This document shows positions 9,568-16,184 of a DNA stretch of 36,798 nucleotides, one piece after another; position 1 is the stretch's first letter, and every line of letters starts with the position of its first letter. Origin of the DNA: Saprospiraceae bacterium (GTDB taxonomy: Bacteria; Bacteroidota; Bacteroidia; Chitinophagales; Saprospiraceae). The translations under genes and the position numbers were made by a program. The stretch is from NCBI GenBank assembly GCA_020436935.1, contig JAGQWX010000051.1, forward strand, positions 1-36,798. The letters are read 5' to 3'. The notes under the pieces are model-generated. The model saw only the letters and a program-made list of their open reading frames with translations, was not told the DNA's origin and ran no database searches.

Positions 9568-10059
9568 ATGGTTAAAGGACAATTTTTCATCGTTGCAATT
9601 TTTTATCTAATCATTTTAAATGCTTGTCAGCCCCAAAAAGCTTCTGAATTTTCAGCTTCAGTATGGCTAAGTGACACTCTTTTAGATACTGAACTCATCA
9701 ATGAATTTGGTGCTGATGACTATGGAATGAAAGCTTACACCATGGCTTTTCTTTACAGGGGTCCAAATACCGATATGGACAGCACCACAGCAAGTGAGTT
9801 GCAGAAAGCCCACATGGCCAATATCAATCGGATGGCAGAAGAAGGTAAGCTCGTGTTTGCAGGGCCATTCATGGATAAAGACAGTCTAAGGGGTATTTAT
9901 ATTTTCAATACTTCTTTGGAAGAGGCAGCAGCGATGACCAATACAGATCCTGCTATTCAGGCTGGTCGCCTGAGGATGGAATTGAAGCCATTTTATGGCT
10001 CAGCAGCATTAGAAGCTGTGAATCCTATTCACAATAAAATCCGAAAAGTAAAAATATAA
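9568..10059 (+). CDS. YciI-like domain lipoprotein
   Basis: A lipoprotein of 163 residues when started at ATG 9568; an upstream in-frame GTG at 9559 would add three residues and is less likely. The hydrophobic signal ends in the lipobox LNAC (lipidated Cys at residue 20). The mature part carries a YciI/YCGR-related alpha-beta domain: HMANINRMAEEGKLVFAG, then GPFMDKDSLRGIYIF and a C-terminal segment ending MELKPFYG. YciI-like proteins are small ferredoxin-fold dimers of uncertain function and are normally cytoplasmic, so export to the envelope is unusual. The gene stands alone, with a strong hairpin terminator 37 bases after its stop. Confidence 0.75.
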   Translation: MVKGQFFIVAIFYLIILNACQPQKASEFSASVWLSDTLLDTELINEFGADDYGMKAYTMAFLYRGPNTDMDSTTASELQKAHMANINRMAEEGKLVFAGPFMDKDSLRGIYIFNTSLEEAAAMTNTDPAIQAGRLRMELKPFYGSAALEAVNPIHNKIRKVKI

Positions 10060-10095
10060 TTTATTAAGGTATTTATTATCAGCACGTTACAAAAT

Positions 10096-10134
10096 AAAAA
10101 AGGCTTTAAACATATTATGCTTAAAGCCTTTTTT
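10096..10134. terminator. Bidirectional intrinsic terminator
   Basis: A perfect 14-bp stem (arms 10096-10109 and 10121-10134) encloses an 11-base loop. Each arm combines AAAAAA/TTTTTT with a GGCTTT/AAAGCC core, so it can terminate transcription on both strands. It would end the YciI-like lipoprotein transcript and any leftward transcript from the small minus-strand ORF at 10197-10349. Confidence 0.85.
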
Positions 10135-10196
10135 GGTAGTGCTGTTTCTATGAAGGATTGATGAAAATCATTTCATTTATCTTCCTGCATAGAGAC

Positions 10197-10349
10197 TTAC
10201 AAATGACTTTGCATCGATTTCAAATCGATTTTTGGAGGGGCATTTTGTGGCGAAGAAGTTAAAGTTGGGTTGGTTTCCTGGGCTTTTGTTACAATTGAAA
10301 ACTTGTAATCGCCTAATTTAACGATTCGTACCATCTCTCCCATCAGCAT
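10197..10349 (-). CDS. Candidate small protein, 50 residues, no recognised family
   Basis: A short minus-strand frame from ATG 10349 (or an in-frame ATG at 10343) to TAA at 10197, below usual length cut-offs. The peptide begins MLMGEMVRIVKLGDYKFSIV and continues into a Thr/Ser/Pro/Gln-rich tail ending KIDLKSMQSHL. It has balanced amino-acid composition, no rare-codon clusters, and an A-rich AACCAAAAAAG stretch just before the start. It occupies an otherwise empty 479-base gap and reads toward the bidirectional terminator at 10096-10134. No promoter with a perfect -7 element was found upstream. I do not recognise a family, and it could be a chance frame or a gene remnant. Confidence 0.4.
   Translation of the reverse strand: MLMGEMVRIVKLGDYKFSIVTKAQETNPTLTSSPQNAPPKIDLKSMQSHL
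10213..10229. repeat. 17-base inverted repeat
   Basis: ATCGATTT and AAATCGAT are perfect inverted arms around a single central C. It lies inside the candidate 50-residue ORF, near its 3' end, so it may be chance, a regulatory site or part of the coding sequence. Confidence 0.35.
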
Positions 10350-10474
10350 CTTTTTTGGTTGATTTAATAAGTAAGTTGAAAACTTTCAGATTTCACATTT
10401 GGCAGATAAAAGATAAAAATATTTCAATTTTCCTAATAAGCAAATTATTAATATATATTTTTCAACATGAATGG

Positions 10475-10482
10475 TATATTTG
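10475..10482 (+). promoter_or_regulatory. Bacteroidota -7 promoter element of the DUF1761 gene
   Basis: TATATTTG is a perfect match to TAnnTTTG, 56 bases before the ATG at 10539. The predicted leader is about 50 bases and A/C-rich. No clear -33 TTG is seen at the right distance. Confidence 0.55.
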
Positions 10483-10538
10483 TTTAGCAATTGACTAATT
10501 CACCCAATTAAACTTACTTCAAATTCAAATCAAAGCAT

Positions 10539-10964
10539 ATGAGAAACACAAACTGGCTCGCAATAGCAGCAGCCGTCGTGGCTGGAATGGCCATTGGTTT
10601 TTTATGGTATGGTGCATTGTTTCAGAATCAATGGATGGCTGGAAATGGTATCTCAATGAATGGGGACATTACCTTAAAAGATGGAGTTGAGCAACCCATG
10701 TCTTCCATGCCCATGATCGCCAACACACTTGCCATGGTCATTTATGCCATCTTCATGGACTGGCTAATATTTAAAACCAATGATACGACCTGGGCAAAGG
10801 GAGCAACACTTGGGTTGATTCTTGGCCTGGTCATGCTTGTGGGTGTTTATGTTGGAAATTTATTTGCAATGGCCCCAATGAGTCTCAGTATGGTGGATGG
10901 CTCTTATTCCCTTGTTTTGTTTACTGCAATGGGGGCAATAATAGGAGGTTGGAGAAAAAAATAA
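10539..10964 (+). CDS. DUF1761 family membrane protein
   Basis: A 141-residue membrane protein with four predicted helices: about residues 6-26, 60-76, 84-108 and 118-136. The N-terminal pattern AIAAAVVAGMAIGFLWYGALF followed by a polar loop with WM is characteristic of DUF1761, a family of small four-helix proteins of unknown function. The start is ATG and the upstream -7 element supports independent transcription. Codon use resembles the neighbours. No partner gene gives a functional hint; the 45-residue membrane peptide downstream has its own promoter. Confidence 0.8.
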   Translation: MRNTNWLAIAAAVVAGMAIGFLWYGALFQNQWMAGNGISMNGDITLKDGVEQPMSSMPMIANTLAMVIYAIFMDWLIFKTNDTTWAKGATLGLILGLVMLVGVYVGNLFAMAPMSLSMVDGSYSLVLFTAMGAIIGGWRKK

Positions 10965-11008
10965 TGGCTAAAATCATGGGCTTATCTCCCAAAAATCAAG
11001 AATTTAGT

Positions 11009-11040
11009 TTTGTATATTACTCACCAAAGATTTAAATTTG
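11009..11040 (+). promoter_or_regulatory. Complete Bacteroidota promoter (-33 and -7) of the 45-residue membrane peptide
   Basis: TTTG at 11009-11012 and TAAATTTG at 11033-11040 are separated by 20 bases, close to the ideal spacing for Bacteroidota housekeeping promoters. A second -7 match, TAGTTTTG, lies at 11005-11012. Transcription would start near 11045, just before the ATG at 11061. Confidence 0.65.
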
Positions 11041-11060
11041 AGCAAAAGCTCAATCAACTT

Positions 11061-11198
11061 ATGTCAACTACAAATTCAAAAAAGACCACAAAAAAAGCAA
11101 GCAGCAAAGCGGATGAAAAAAGATTTCTTACCATAAGTCTCATCGTCACTCTGGTTTTGATGGCTGTACTTTATTTTGTTTTCAGGAATGCATTTTAA
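11061..11198 (+). CDS. Small single-helix membrane protein, 45 residues
   Basis: The peptide starts at ATG 11061 (MSTTNSKKTTKKASSK), has a Lys/Ser/Thr-rich cytoplasmic tail of about 20 residues, and one transmembrane helix (about residues 24-42, ISLIVTLVLMAVLYFVF). A frame extension upstream through a TTG at 11010 would overlap the promoter and is rejected. Positive charges before the helix predict an N-in orientation. I do not recognise a family. A well-spaced promoter immediately upstream supports its being a real gene. It converges on the HU/SPOR gene with 28 bases between stops. Confidence 0.6.
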   Translation: MSTTNSKKTTKKASSKADEKRFLTISLIVTLVLMAVLYFVFRNAF

Positions 11199-11226
11199 AA
11201 TGTTACTGAAGCACAGATAGAAGAAT

Positions 11227-12303
11227 TCAACCTTGCTTTTTACTGAAATCCGGGATGAGGTACCATGCATCATTCTGTATGGCTGTACGAATTGAGTCCA
11301 GGTATTTTTGTAAGTCAGTTTCTGTACATTCAAATTCAAATCCTACACGTGTTAGCCCTGAAGAGGAGGTTTCAGTAAATACTTTCAACCCTCTTTTTTC
11401 CAAATTTTCTATCATGAGGTCTTTGTACCGTCTTGTTTTGTAAGCCCCGGTAATGATGATGCATTTTTTAGTTTTAACCCCATCAGCATTGATACCAGAA
11501 TCTTCTATGGATTTGATGATAGAGTCTTTATCTCCTTCGCCTTCTTTTATGATAGCATTGGTATCGATATCTTTTGATCCATTGAGTGAATCAATATTTA
11601 CAAAAGGTGGCTTATTTTCTTTTTTGGGCGGAAGAGCAACCTCAGTTTGATTGATTTTGTAAGTCAGCCCAATAACACCAAGACTCAGGAAGGCCGCGAT
11701 AGCAAATGGAATCCACCTGGCCCAAAGGCCCGAAATACCACCAATTCTTTCCAGTGTTGCAGGGAGAACAGGCGGAAACAAAGTCCTTAAATTTGAGAGC
11801 GTCAAAACAGGAAAACCTTTTGTTAGCATATTCTGTGTTTCTATGTCTTTTTCATAAATTATCTCACCATCCTGAAAATGCAGCCTGCCGAGGTCATCTA
11901 TTTTGATGTACCCCCTCGTCAGGAGTTTGTTGACCAGATGTTTGGAATAATTAGAAAATTCATTCTCCGAAGTTGCCGGGTAATATTTTTTTAAAAAATG
12001 TACAGAATCATAGTCCTGTTGAATGAAGTCCTTCTCGAATCTTAGGTGGTATGATGGAGGGCTGATTTGTAATCTATCTACAGAAAATGAAGCAGGCAGC
12101 CTATCCAGGAAAAACCTTCCCAGACCCGGAATCACTAGCTTTTTATGGTCAAAAAGCAAGTGCTTGAAGTATTTCTCGAACTGATATTGCTCCAAAATCA
12201 AGTCAATGTATATATTACTCTTTTTTATAATAGAAAGAATTGTGCCAAAATGAGAACCAGATGAAGAAAAGGTCTGGATAAAATCATGCGGCATTAACAC
12301 CAT
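11227..12303 (-). CDS. HU-CCDC81-like domain / transmembrane / SPOR domain protein
   Basis: A 358-residue protein. Residues about 41-160 contain two HU-like modules of the bacterial HU-CCDC81 type (YFKHLLFDHKKLVIPGLGRF, then LVNKLLTRGYIKIDDLGRL). One membrane helix follows (about 197-215), then a charged linker and a C-terminal SPOR domain (about 280-352). SPOR domains bind glycan strands lacking stem peptides at division septa. The HU-like part would face the cytoplasm and the SPOR part the periplasm, so the protein could connect DNA or a cytoplasmic partner to septal wall; this is inference. The first 35-40 residues before the conserved region look unlike the family, so the true start may be a downstream TTG near 12195-12201. 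Confidence 0.8.
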   Translation of the reverse strand: MVLMPHDFIQTFSSSGSHFGTILSIIKKSNIYIDLILEQYQFEKYFKHLLFDHKKLVIPGLGRFFLDRLPASFSVDRLQISPPSYHLRFEKDFIQQDYDSVHFLKKYYPATSENEFSNYSKHLVNKLLTRGYIKIDDLGRLHFQDGEIIYEKDIETQNMLTKGFPVLTLSNLRTLFPPVLPATLERIGGISGLWARWIPFAIAAFLSLGVIGLTYKINQTEVALPPKKENKPPFVNIDSLNGSKDIDTNAIIKEGEGDKDSIIKSIEDSGINADGVKTKKCIIITGAYKTRRYKDLMIENLEKRGLKVFTETSSSGLTRVGFEFECTETDLQKYLDSIRTAIQNDAWYLIPDFSKKQG

Positions 12304-12341
12304 TATAAGAATAAAGCCCCACGGTCTAGCTGAAAAATTGG

Positions 12342-12349
12342 TATTTTTG
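12342..12349 (+). promoter_or_regulatory. Bacteroidota -7 promoter element of mnmA
   Basis: TATTTTTG matches TAnnTTTG perfectly and sits 18 bases before the mnmA ATG, giving a very short leader. The following GCAC context resembles the element-like sequence upstream of the M28 peptidase gene. No clear -33 TTG is present. Confidence 0.6.
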
Positions 12350-12367
12350 CACTTTCAAATGAAATAA

Positions 12368-13477
12368 ATGAGTAGAAAAGGAAGGGTTTTGGTGGCAATG
12401 AGCGGCGGTATCGACAGTACAGTAGCTGCCATGATGCTGCATGAGGAAGGATATGAGGTGGTAGGCATTACCATGAAGACCTGGGATTATGCCAATAGTG
12501 GAGGGAGTAAAAAAGAGACCGGTTGCTGTAGTCTTGATTCGATCAATGATGCCCGTCAAGTAGCTGTAGATATGGGATTTCACCACTTTATTGTGGATAT
12601 CAGAGAAGAATTCGGAGATTATGTGATCGATAACTTCGTTGATGAATACATGAATGGAAGGACGCCAAATCCGTGTGTTTTGTGCAATACTCATATCAAG
12701 TGGAGCGCTCTGCTCAAAAGAGCTGATGCTTTGGATTGTGAGTTTATAGCAACAGGGCATTATGCGGTGATCAAAGAACACCTTGGCAGAAAATACATTT
12801 CAAAAGGCAAAGACGAAAGGAAAGACCAATCCTATGTATTGTGGGGACTTAGTCAGGAATGCCTGCAAAGATCGCGTTTTCCTCTTGGCGGATTTACAAA
12901 GCCGGAAATCAGACAAATGGCTGCAGATTATGGGTATGAGGAACTTTCGAAAAAAGCCGAGAGCTACGAAATTTGTTTTGTCCCTGACAATGACTACAGA
13001 GGATTTCTCAAACGTAGGGTTGACGGGCTGGAAGAAAGAGTAAACGGAGGAAGTTTTGTAGATACTGAAGGGAACTTTCTTGGCAACCACGAAGGATACC
13101 CATTTTTTACAATCGGCCAGCGGAAAGGCCTGGGTCAGACCTTTGGCAAACCAATGTATGTAAGTCAAATAGTGCCGGAAACCAATACTGTTGTTCTTGG
13201 TGAAATAGAATCACTGCTCAAAAACGGAATGACTGTCAAGGGAATCAACAGTATGAAATATGAAACCATTCCTGACGGACTTGAAGCAATTACACAAGTC
13301 AGATACAATGATCCCGGCACATTGAGCGTTTTAAAAAATGTGGGTACTGATGCAGTATCTGTAGAATTTTACGCCAATGTCAAAGGAATTGCACCTGGAC
13401 AAAGCGCGGTATTTTATGAAGGCGATGATGTAGTAGGCGGAGGTATCATACATTCATCACTGAAACGAACTTTATGA
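12368..13477 (+). CDS. mnmA: tRNA-specific 2-thiouridylase MnmA
   Basis: MnmA inserts sulfur at C2 of the wobble uridine (s2U34) of Lys, Glu and Gln tRNAs. The 369-residue protein has the PP-loop SGGIDS at 12-17 that adenylates the uridine. Nucleophile Cys103 lies in NPCVLCN and the persulfide Cys203 in EICFVPDNDYRGF. The TIGQRKGLG motif and a C-terminal beta-barrel (GQSAVFYEGDDVVGGG) are also present. Length and motifs are complete. It starts at ATG 12368, close behind a good -7 element. Its last four bases overlap the start of the next gene (ATGA), so the lipoprotein and rimM downstream are probably expressed with it. Confidence 0.97.
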   Translation: MSRKGRVLVAMSGGIDSTVAAMMLHEEGYEVVGITMKTWDYANSGGSKKETGCCSLDSINDARQVAVDMGFHHFIVDIREEFGDYVIDNFVDEYMNGRTPNPCVLCNTHIKWSALLKRADALDCEFIATGHYAVIKEHLGRKYISKGKDERKDQSYVLWGLSQECLQRSRFPLGGFTKPEIRQMAADYGYEELSKKAESYEICFVPDNDYRGFLKRRVDGLEERVNGGSFVDTEGNFLGNHEGYPFFTIGQRKGLGQTFGKPMYVSQIVPETNTVVLGEIESLLKNGMTVKGINSMKYETIPDGLEAITQVRYNDPGTLSVLKNVGTDAVSVEFYANVKGIAPGQSAVFYEGDDVVGGGIIHSSLKRTL

Positions 13478-14205
13478 TCAAACAAAGCTCTTTTATAAGG
13501 CTTTTTATTTTAATATTCCTGGCCAATATTATATGGTCTTGTGAAGATGAGTCCAAGGATGGAACCGACATCAACAGGGAATTCGAGTTTTTTCCACTTA
13601 CTCTTGGGAAAACCTGGGAATATGCTTACGACTCTACAACTTATCTTAGTGGAGGTACCAACGTGGTTAAACATTCAGGCTTCATGCTTTGGTCTATAAG
13701 GGACACTACTGAAACCGGTCAGTTCGAATTGCTCAAATCCATAAAATCAAAGGCTTCCGATGCTTATGTCCCGAGCCGACTGGAGAGGGTCTATATTGAT
13801 GACAACAGACTGATCACGACCGATCAAAATGTGAGGTTTATCAATCTAGTCTTCCCTCCCCTGCTCAACACAAAATGGGATGGTAATATCTTCTTCAACG
13901 ATCAAATAATCACCTTTATCGGTGGTGATCCATTTATGATTTACGATGGGTGGGATTATGAAATTACAACCAGAGATACAACGATGACCATCAATGGAGT
14001 TGTTTATAACAATGTATTAAAAGTGTCGCAAACAGACACTGAAAATGCCATTGAGCGCAGGCTTTCTGAAGAATATTATGCCAAAAATGTAGGACTGATT
14101 TATAAAAAACTAATGATCCTTGATTCTCAAAAAATCTCCAGTAATTTGCCCTGGGAGCAAAAAGCAGAAAGTGGACTTATATTCACGCTATCATTGATAA
14201 AATAA
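13474..14205 (+). CDS. Lipoprotein of unknown function
   Basis: A 243-residue predicted lipoprotein: hydrophobic signal and lipobox IWSC (lipidated Cys at residue 23), then an acidic linker. The mature part begins EFFPLTLGKTWEYAYDSTTY, a pattern common in Bacteroidota surface lipoproteins that start with a FPLxxGxxWxY motif, and continues as a beta-rich domain. I do not recognise a characterised family. The start overlaps the mnmA stop by four bases and the stop is six bases before rimM, so it is embedded in a translation-related operon despite an envelope location. That pairing is probably transcriptional convenience rather than shared function. Confidence 0.8.
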   Translation: MIKQSSFIRLFILIFLANIIWSCEDESKDGTDINREFEFFPLTLGKTWEYAYDSTTYLSGGTNVVKHSGFMLWSIRDTTETGQFELLKSIKSKASDAYVPSRLERVYIDDNRLITTDQNVRFINLVFPPLLNTKWDGNIFFNDQIITFIGGDPFMIYDGWDYEITTRDTTMTINGVVYNNVLKVSQTDTENAIERRLSEEYYAKNVGLIYKKLMILDSQKISSNLPWEQKAESGLIFTLSLIK

Positions 14206-14211
14206 ACGAAA

Positions 14212-14739
14212 ATGAGCAAGCCACGTCCAGTATATTTAAAAATAGGAAAACTGGGTAGATCTACTGGCAAGAGTGGAGAAATCAGAATGATAGCCGAGCA
14301 AGGTATCAGTGGTGATTTCACCAAGCTTAAGCACGTATTTCTTGGGTTTGAAGGGCAAAAGGTGCCATATTTTCCAAACTATCTCAAAAATGACGGGGAA
14401 ATTATTGTCAAGTTTGATGATGTTCAAGGACCAGAGGAGGCCAACCATCTTGCCAATGTGGAAGTCTTTATCAGTGCTGAACAGGCGAATCAATTCAACT
14501 TTAATAAAAGCAAGGCCAGTGAAGACCTCACAGGATACAGTATTGCTGACCAGGATGACTTTATCAGGGGTTCGATCATCAGAATGGTAGAATATCCTCA
14601 TCAGATCATAGCTGTTGTGGACACAGGCGCCGGAGAAAAAATGGTTCCTATGGTAGAACACTGGATTCAGGATATTGACCCTGAAGAAAGAGTTATTTTT
14701 ATGGATCTCCCTGAAGGTCTTTTTGACGAAGAAGAATAA
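14212..14739 (+). CDS. rimM: Ribosome maturation factor RimM
   Basis: RimM assists maturation of the 30S subunit head by binding S19. The 175-residue protein has the N-terminal RimM beta-barrel (KIGKLGRSTGKSGEIRM, the usual G-x-hydrophobic-G-x-x-G-E pattern). Its C-terminal PRC barrel ends in the canonical RVIFMDLPEGLF. The ATG at 14212 follows the lipoprotein stop by six bases. In many bacteria rimM sits with rpsP and trmD; here it instead follows mnmA and a lipoprotein. It converges on rfbD with a single base between stop codons, and no terminator is visible between them. Confidence 0.93.
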   Translation: MSKPRPVYLKIGKLGRSTGKSGEIRMIAEQGISGDFTKLKHVFLGFEGQKVPYFPNYLKNDGEIIVKFDDVQGPEEANHLANVEVFISAEQANQFNFNKSKASEDLTGYSIADQDDFIRGSIIRMVEYPHQIIAVVDTGAGEKMVPMVEHWIQDIDPEERVIFMDLPEGLFDEEE

Positions 14740-14740
14740 A

Positions 14741-15628
14741 CTATTCTTGAGCTTTCAAACACCTTCTCAGCGCATCATACCAATGCGGAATTTCCGCCTT
14801 AAAGGTTTTTTTGAATTTATTTTTACTCATGTGGCTCCAATGTGGTCTTGGCGCGGGTGCATTATATGCAGCAGTTGAAGTTTTTCCAAGGTGCATTTTT
14901 TTGCCTTTCAAATCAAAAATTGCGGTGGCAAAATCATACCACGATACCAGGCCTTCGTTGCTGTAATTGTATGTTCCATAATACCTTTTGCCCGGGTGTA
15001 GCATCAATGTGTCAATAATGGTCATGGTAGCAGCAACAAGGTCTCTTGTAAAAGTTGGTGCACCCCACTGGTCATCCACGATGTTAAGGCTATCACGGTT
15101 TTCTCCCAGTTTGATCATTGTATTGACGAAGTTGGCTCCTTCCTCAGCAAATACCCAGGAGGTCCTCAAAATGATGTGCTTCTTATAGGTTGCCACGATC
15201 TTATCACCTCTCCATTTTGTTTTGGCATAAATGCCTTGAGGTTTCTTAGGATCGCTTTCTTTTAACGGGCCTTTTTTCTTGATGTGATATACATAGTCAC
15301 TTGAATAGTGAATAAGTACAGAATCTGCTGATGCAGCAGCTTCTACCAAATGTCTTGCCCCGGTTTCATTGATCAGTTTAGCAGATTTTTTATCCGTCTC
15401 AGCTTTATCAACCTGGGTATATGCCGCGCAATTGATGATAAAATCCGGTTTCAGAGCTATCATCATTTGTACTGAGTCGGGTTGAGCGATATCGATCTCA
15501 TCCCTTCCGGCAAAAGTGAACTTAACTCCCGGGTAAGTAGATTCCATAGCTCTGAATGTTTTACCCAACTGTCCATTCGCACCTGTGACCAATATCCTTT
15601 TCACTGAATTGATATTTAAAGGCTTCAA
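14741..15628 (-). CDS. rfbD: dTDP-4-dehydrorhamnose reductase
   Basis: RfbD reduces dTDP-4-keto-L-rhamnose to dTDP-L-rhamnose, the last step of the donor pathway. The extended SDR shows the nucleotide-binding ILVTGANGQLG, the SSDYVY segment and the catalytic Y-x-x-x-K in YAKTK. The length (295) is normal. The longest frame starts at a TTG overlapping the rfbC stop. An internal GTG at 15604 (giving a start at VKRILVTG) matches the usual family N-terminus better and is a real alternative. It is the last gene of the der-rfbC-rfbD run; rfbA and rfbB are not in this window. Confidence 0.92.
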   Translation of the reverse strand: MKPLNINSVKRILVTGANGQLGKTFRAMESTYPGVKFTFAGRDEIDIAQPDSVQMMIALKPDFIINCAAYTQVDKAETDKKSAKLINETGARHLVEAAASADSVLIHYSSDYVYHIKKKGPLKESDPKKPQGIYAKTKWRGDKIVATYKKHIILRTSWVFAEEGANFVNTMIKLGENRDSLNIVDDQWGAPTFTRDLVAATMTIIDTLMLHPGKRYYGTYNYSNEGLVSWYDFATAIFDLKGKKMHLGKTSTAAYNAPAPRPHWSHMSKNKFKKTFKAEIPHWYDALRRCLKAQE

Positions 15629-16170
15629 AATGATTTGTGTTCTCCAAAAACCGGCAAGACCAGATCCTTTTCGCTGAGCGATAATTCTTCAGCAGGCAAA
15701 AGCCAATCTATTTTCAGAAAGGGATCATCATACTTCACACCACCTTCATTGGCCTTGTCGTAAGGAGCATCACATTTGTAACAAAAGATGGTATTGTCTT
15801 CCAAAACTACATACCCATGTGCAAATCCTTTGGGGACAAATAACTGCCGCTTGTTCGCCCCTGAGAGCCTTACGCCAATATGTTTGCCATAAGTAAGTGA
15901 TTCCGGCCTCATATCCACAATGACATCCAGTACCTCACCAACCACTACTCTCACCAACTTGGCCTGGGCATTCTCTCCCACCTGGTAGTGCAATCCACGG
16001 AGAACACCTCTATTGGATTTTGCTTCATTGTCTTGTACAAAGTGTGCAGGAATACCTGTATCACCTAGTGAATTTTCGTTGAAGGATTCAAAGAAATATC
16101 CCCGATGATCGGCAAATACTTTTGGTTCGAAAATCCATGCTCCTTCCAATTCTGTTTTGATCCACGTCAT
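15625..16170 (-). CDS. rfbC: dTDP-4-dehydrorhamnose 3,5-epimerase
   Basis: RfbC epimerises dTDP-4-keto-6-deoxyglucose at C3 and C5. The 181-residue cupin protein has FVQDNEAKSNRGVLRGLHYQ, whose final His is the catalytic base, the LFVPKGFAHGY motif and a C-terminal part containing KCDAPYDKANEGGVKYDDP. Everything expected for an active enzyme is visible. It starts with ATG 14 bases after the der stop and overlaps rfbD by four bases, so the three genes form one transcript. Confidence 0.95.
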   Translation of the reverse strand: MTWIKTELEGAWIFEPKVFADHRGYFFESFNENSLGDTGIPAHFVQDNEAKSNRGVLRGLHYQVGENAQAKLVRVVVGEVLDVIVDMRPESLTYGKHIGVRLSGANKRQLFVPKGFAHGYVVLEDNTIFCYKCDAPYDKANEGGVKYDDPFLKIDWLLPAEELSLSEKDLVLPVFGEHKSF

Positions 16171-16184
16171 AAAGGGTCAAAGCT

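Noticed and set aside
11010-11060. TTG-initiated extension of the 45-residue membrane peptide
   Set aside because: It overlaps both promoter elements and adds a sequence that does not resemble a membrane-protein N-terminus.
14736-14745. Terminator between convergent rimM and rfbD
   Set aside because: Only one base separates the stop codons and no hairpin with a T-run is visible near them.
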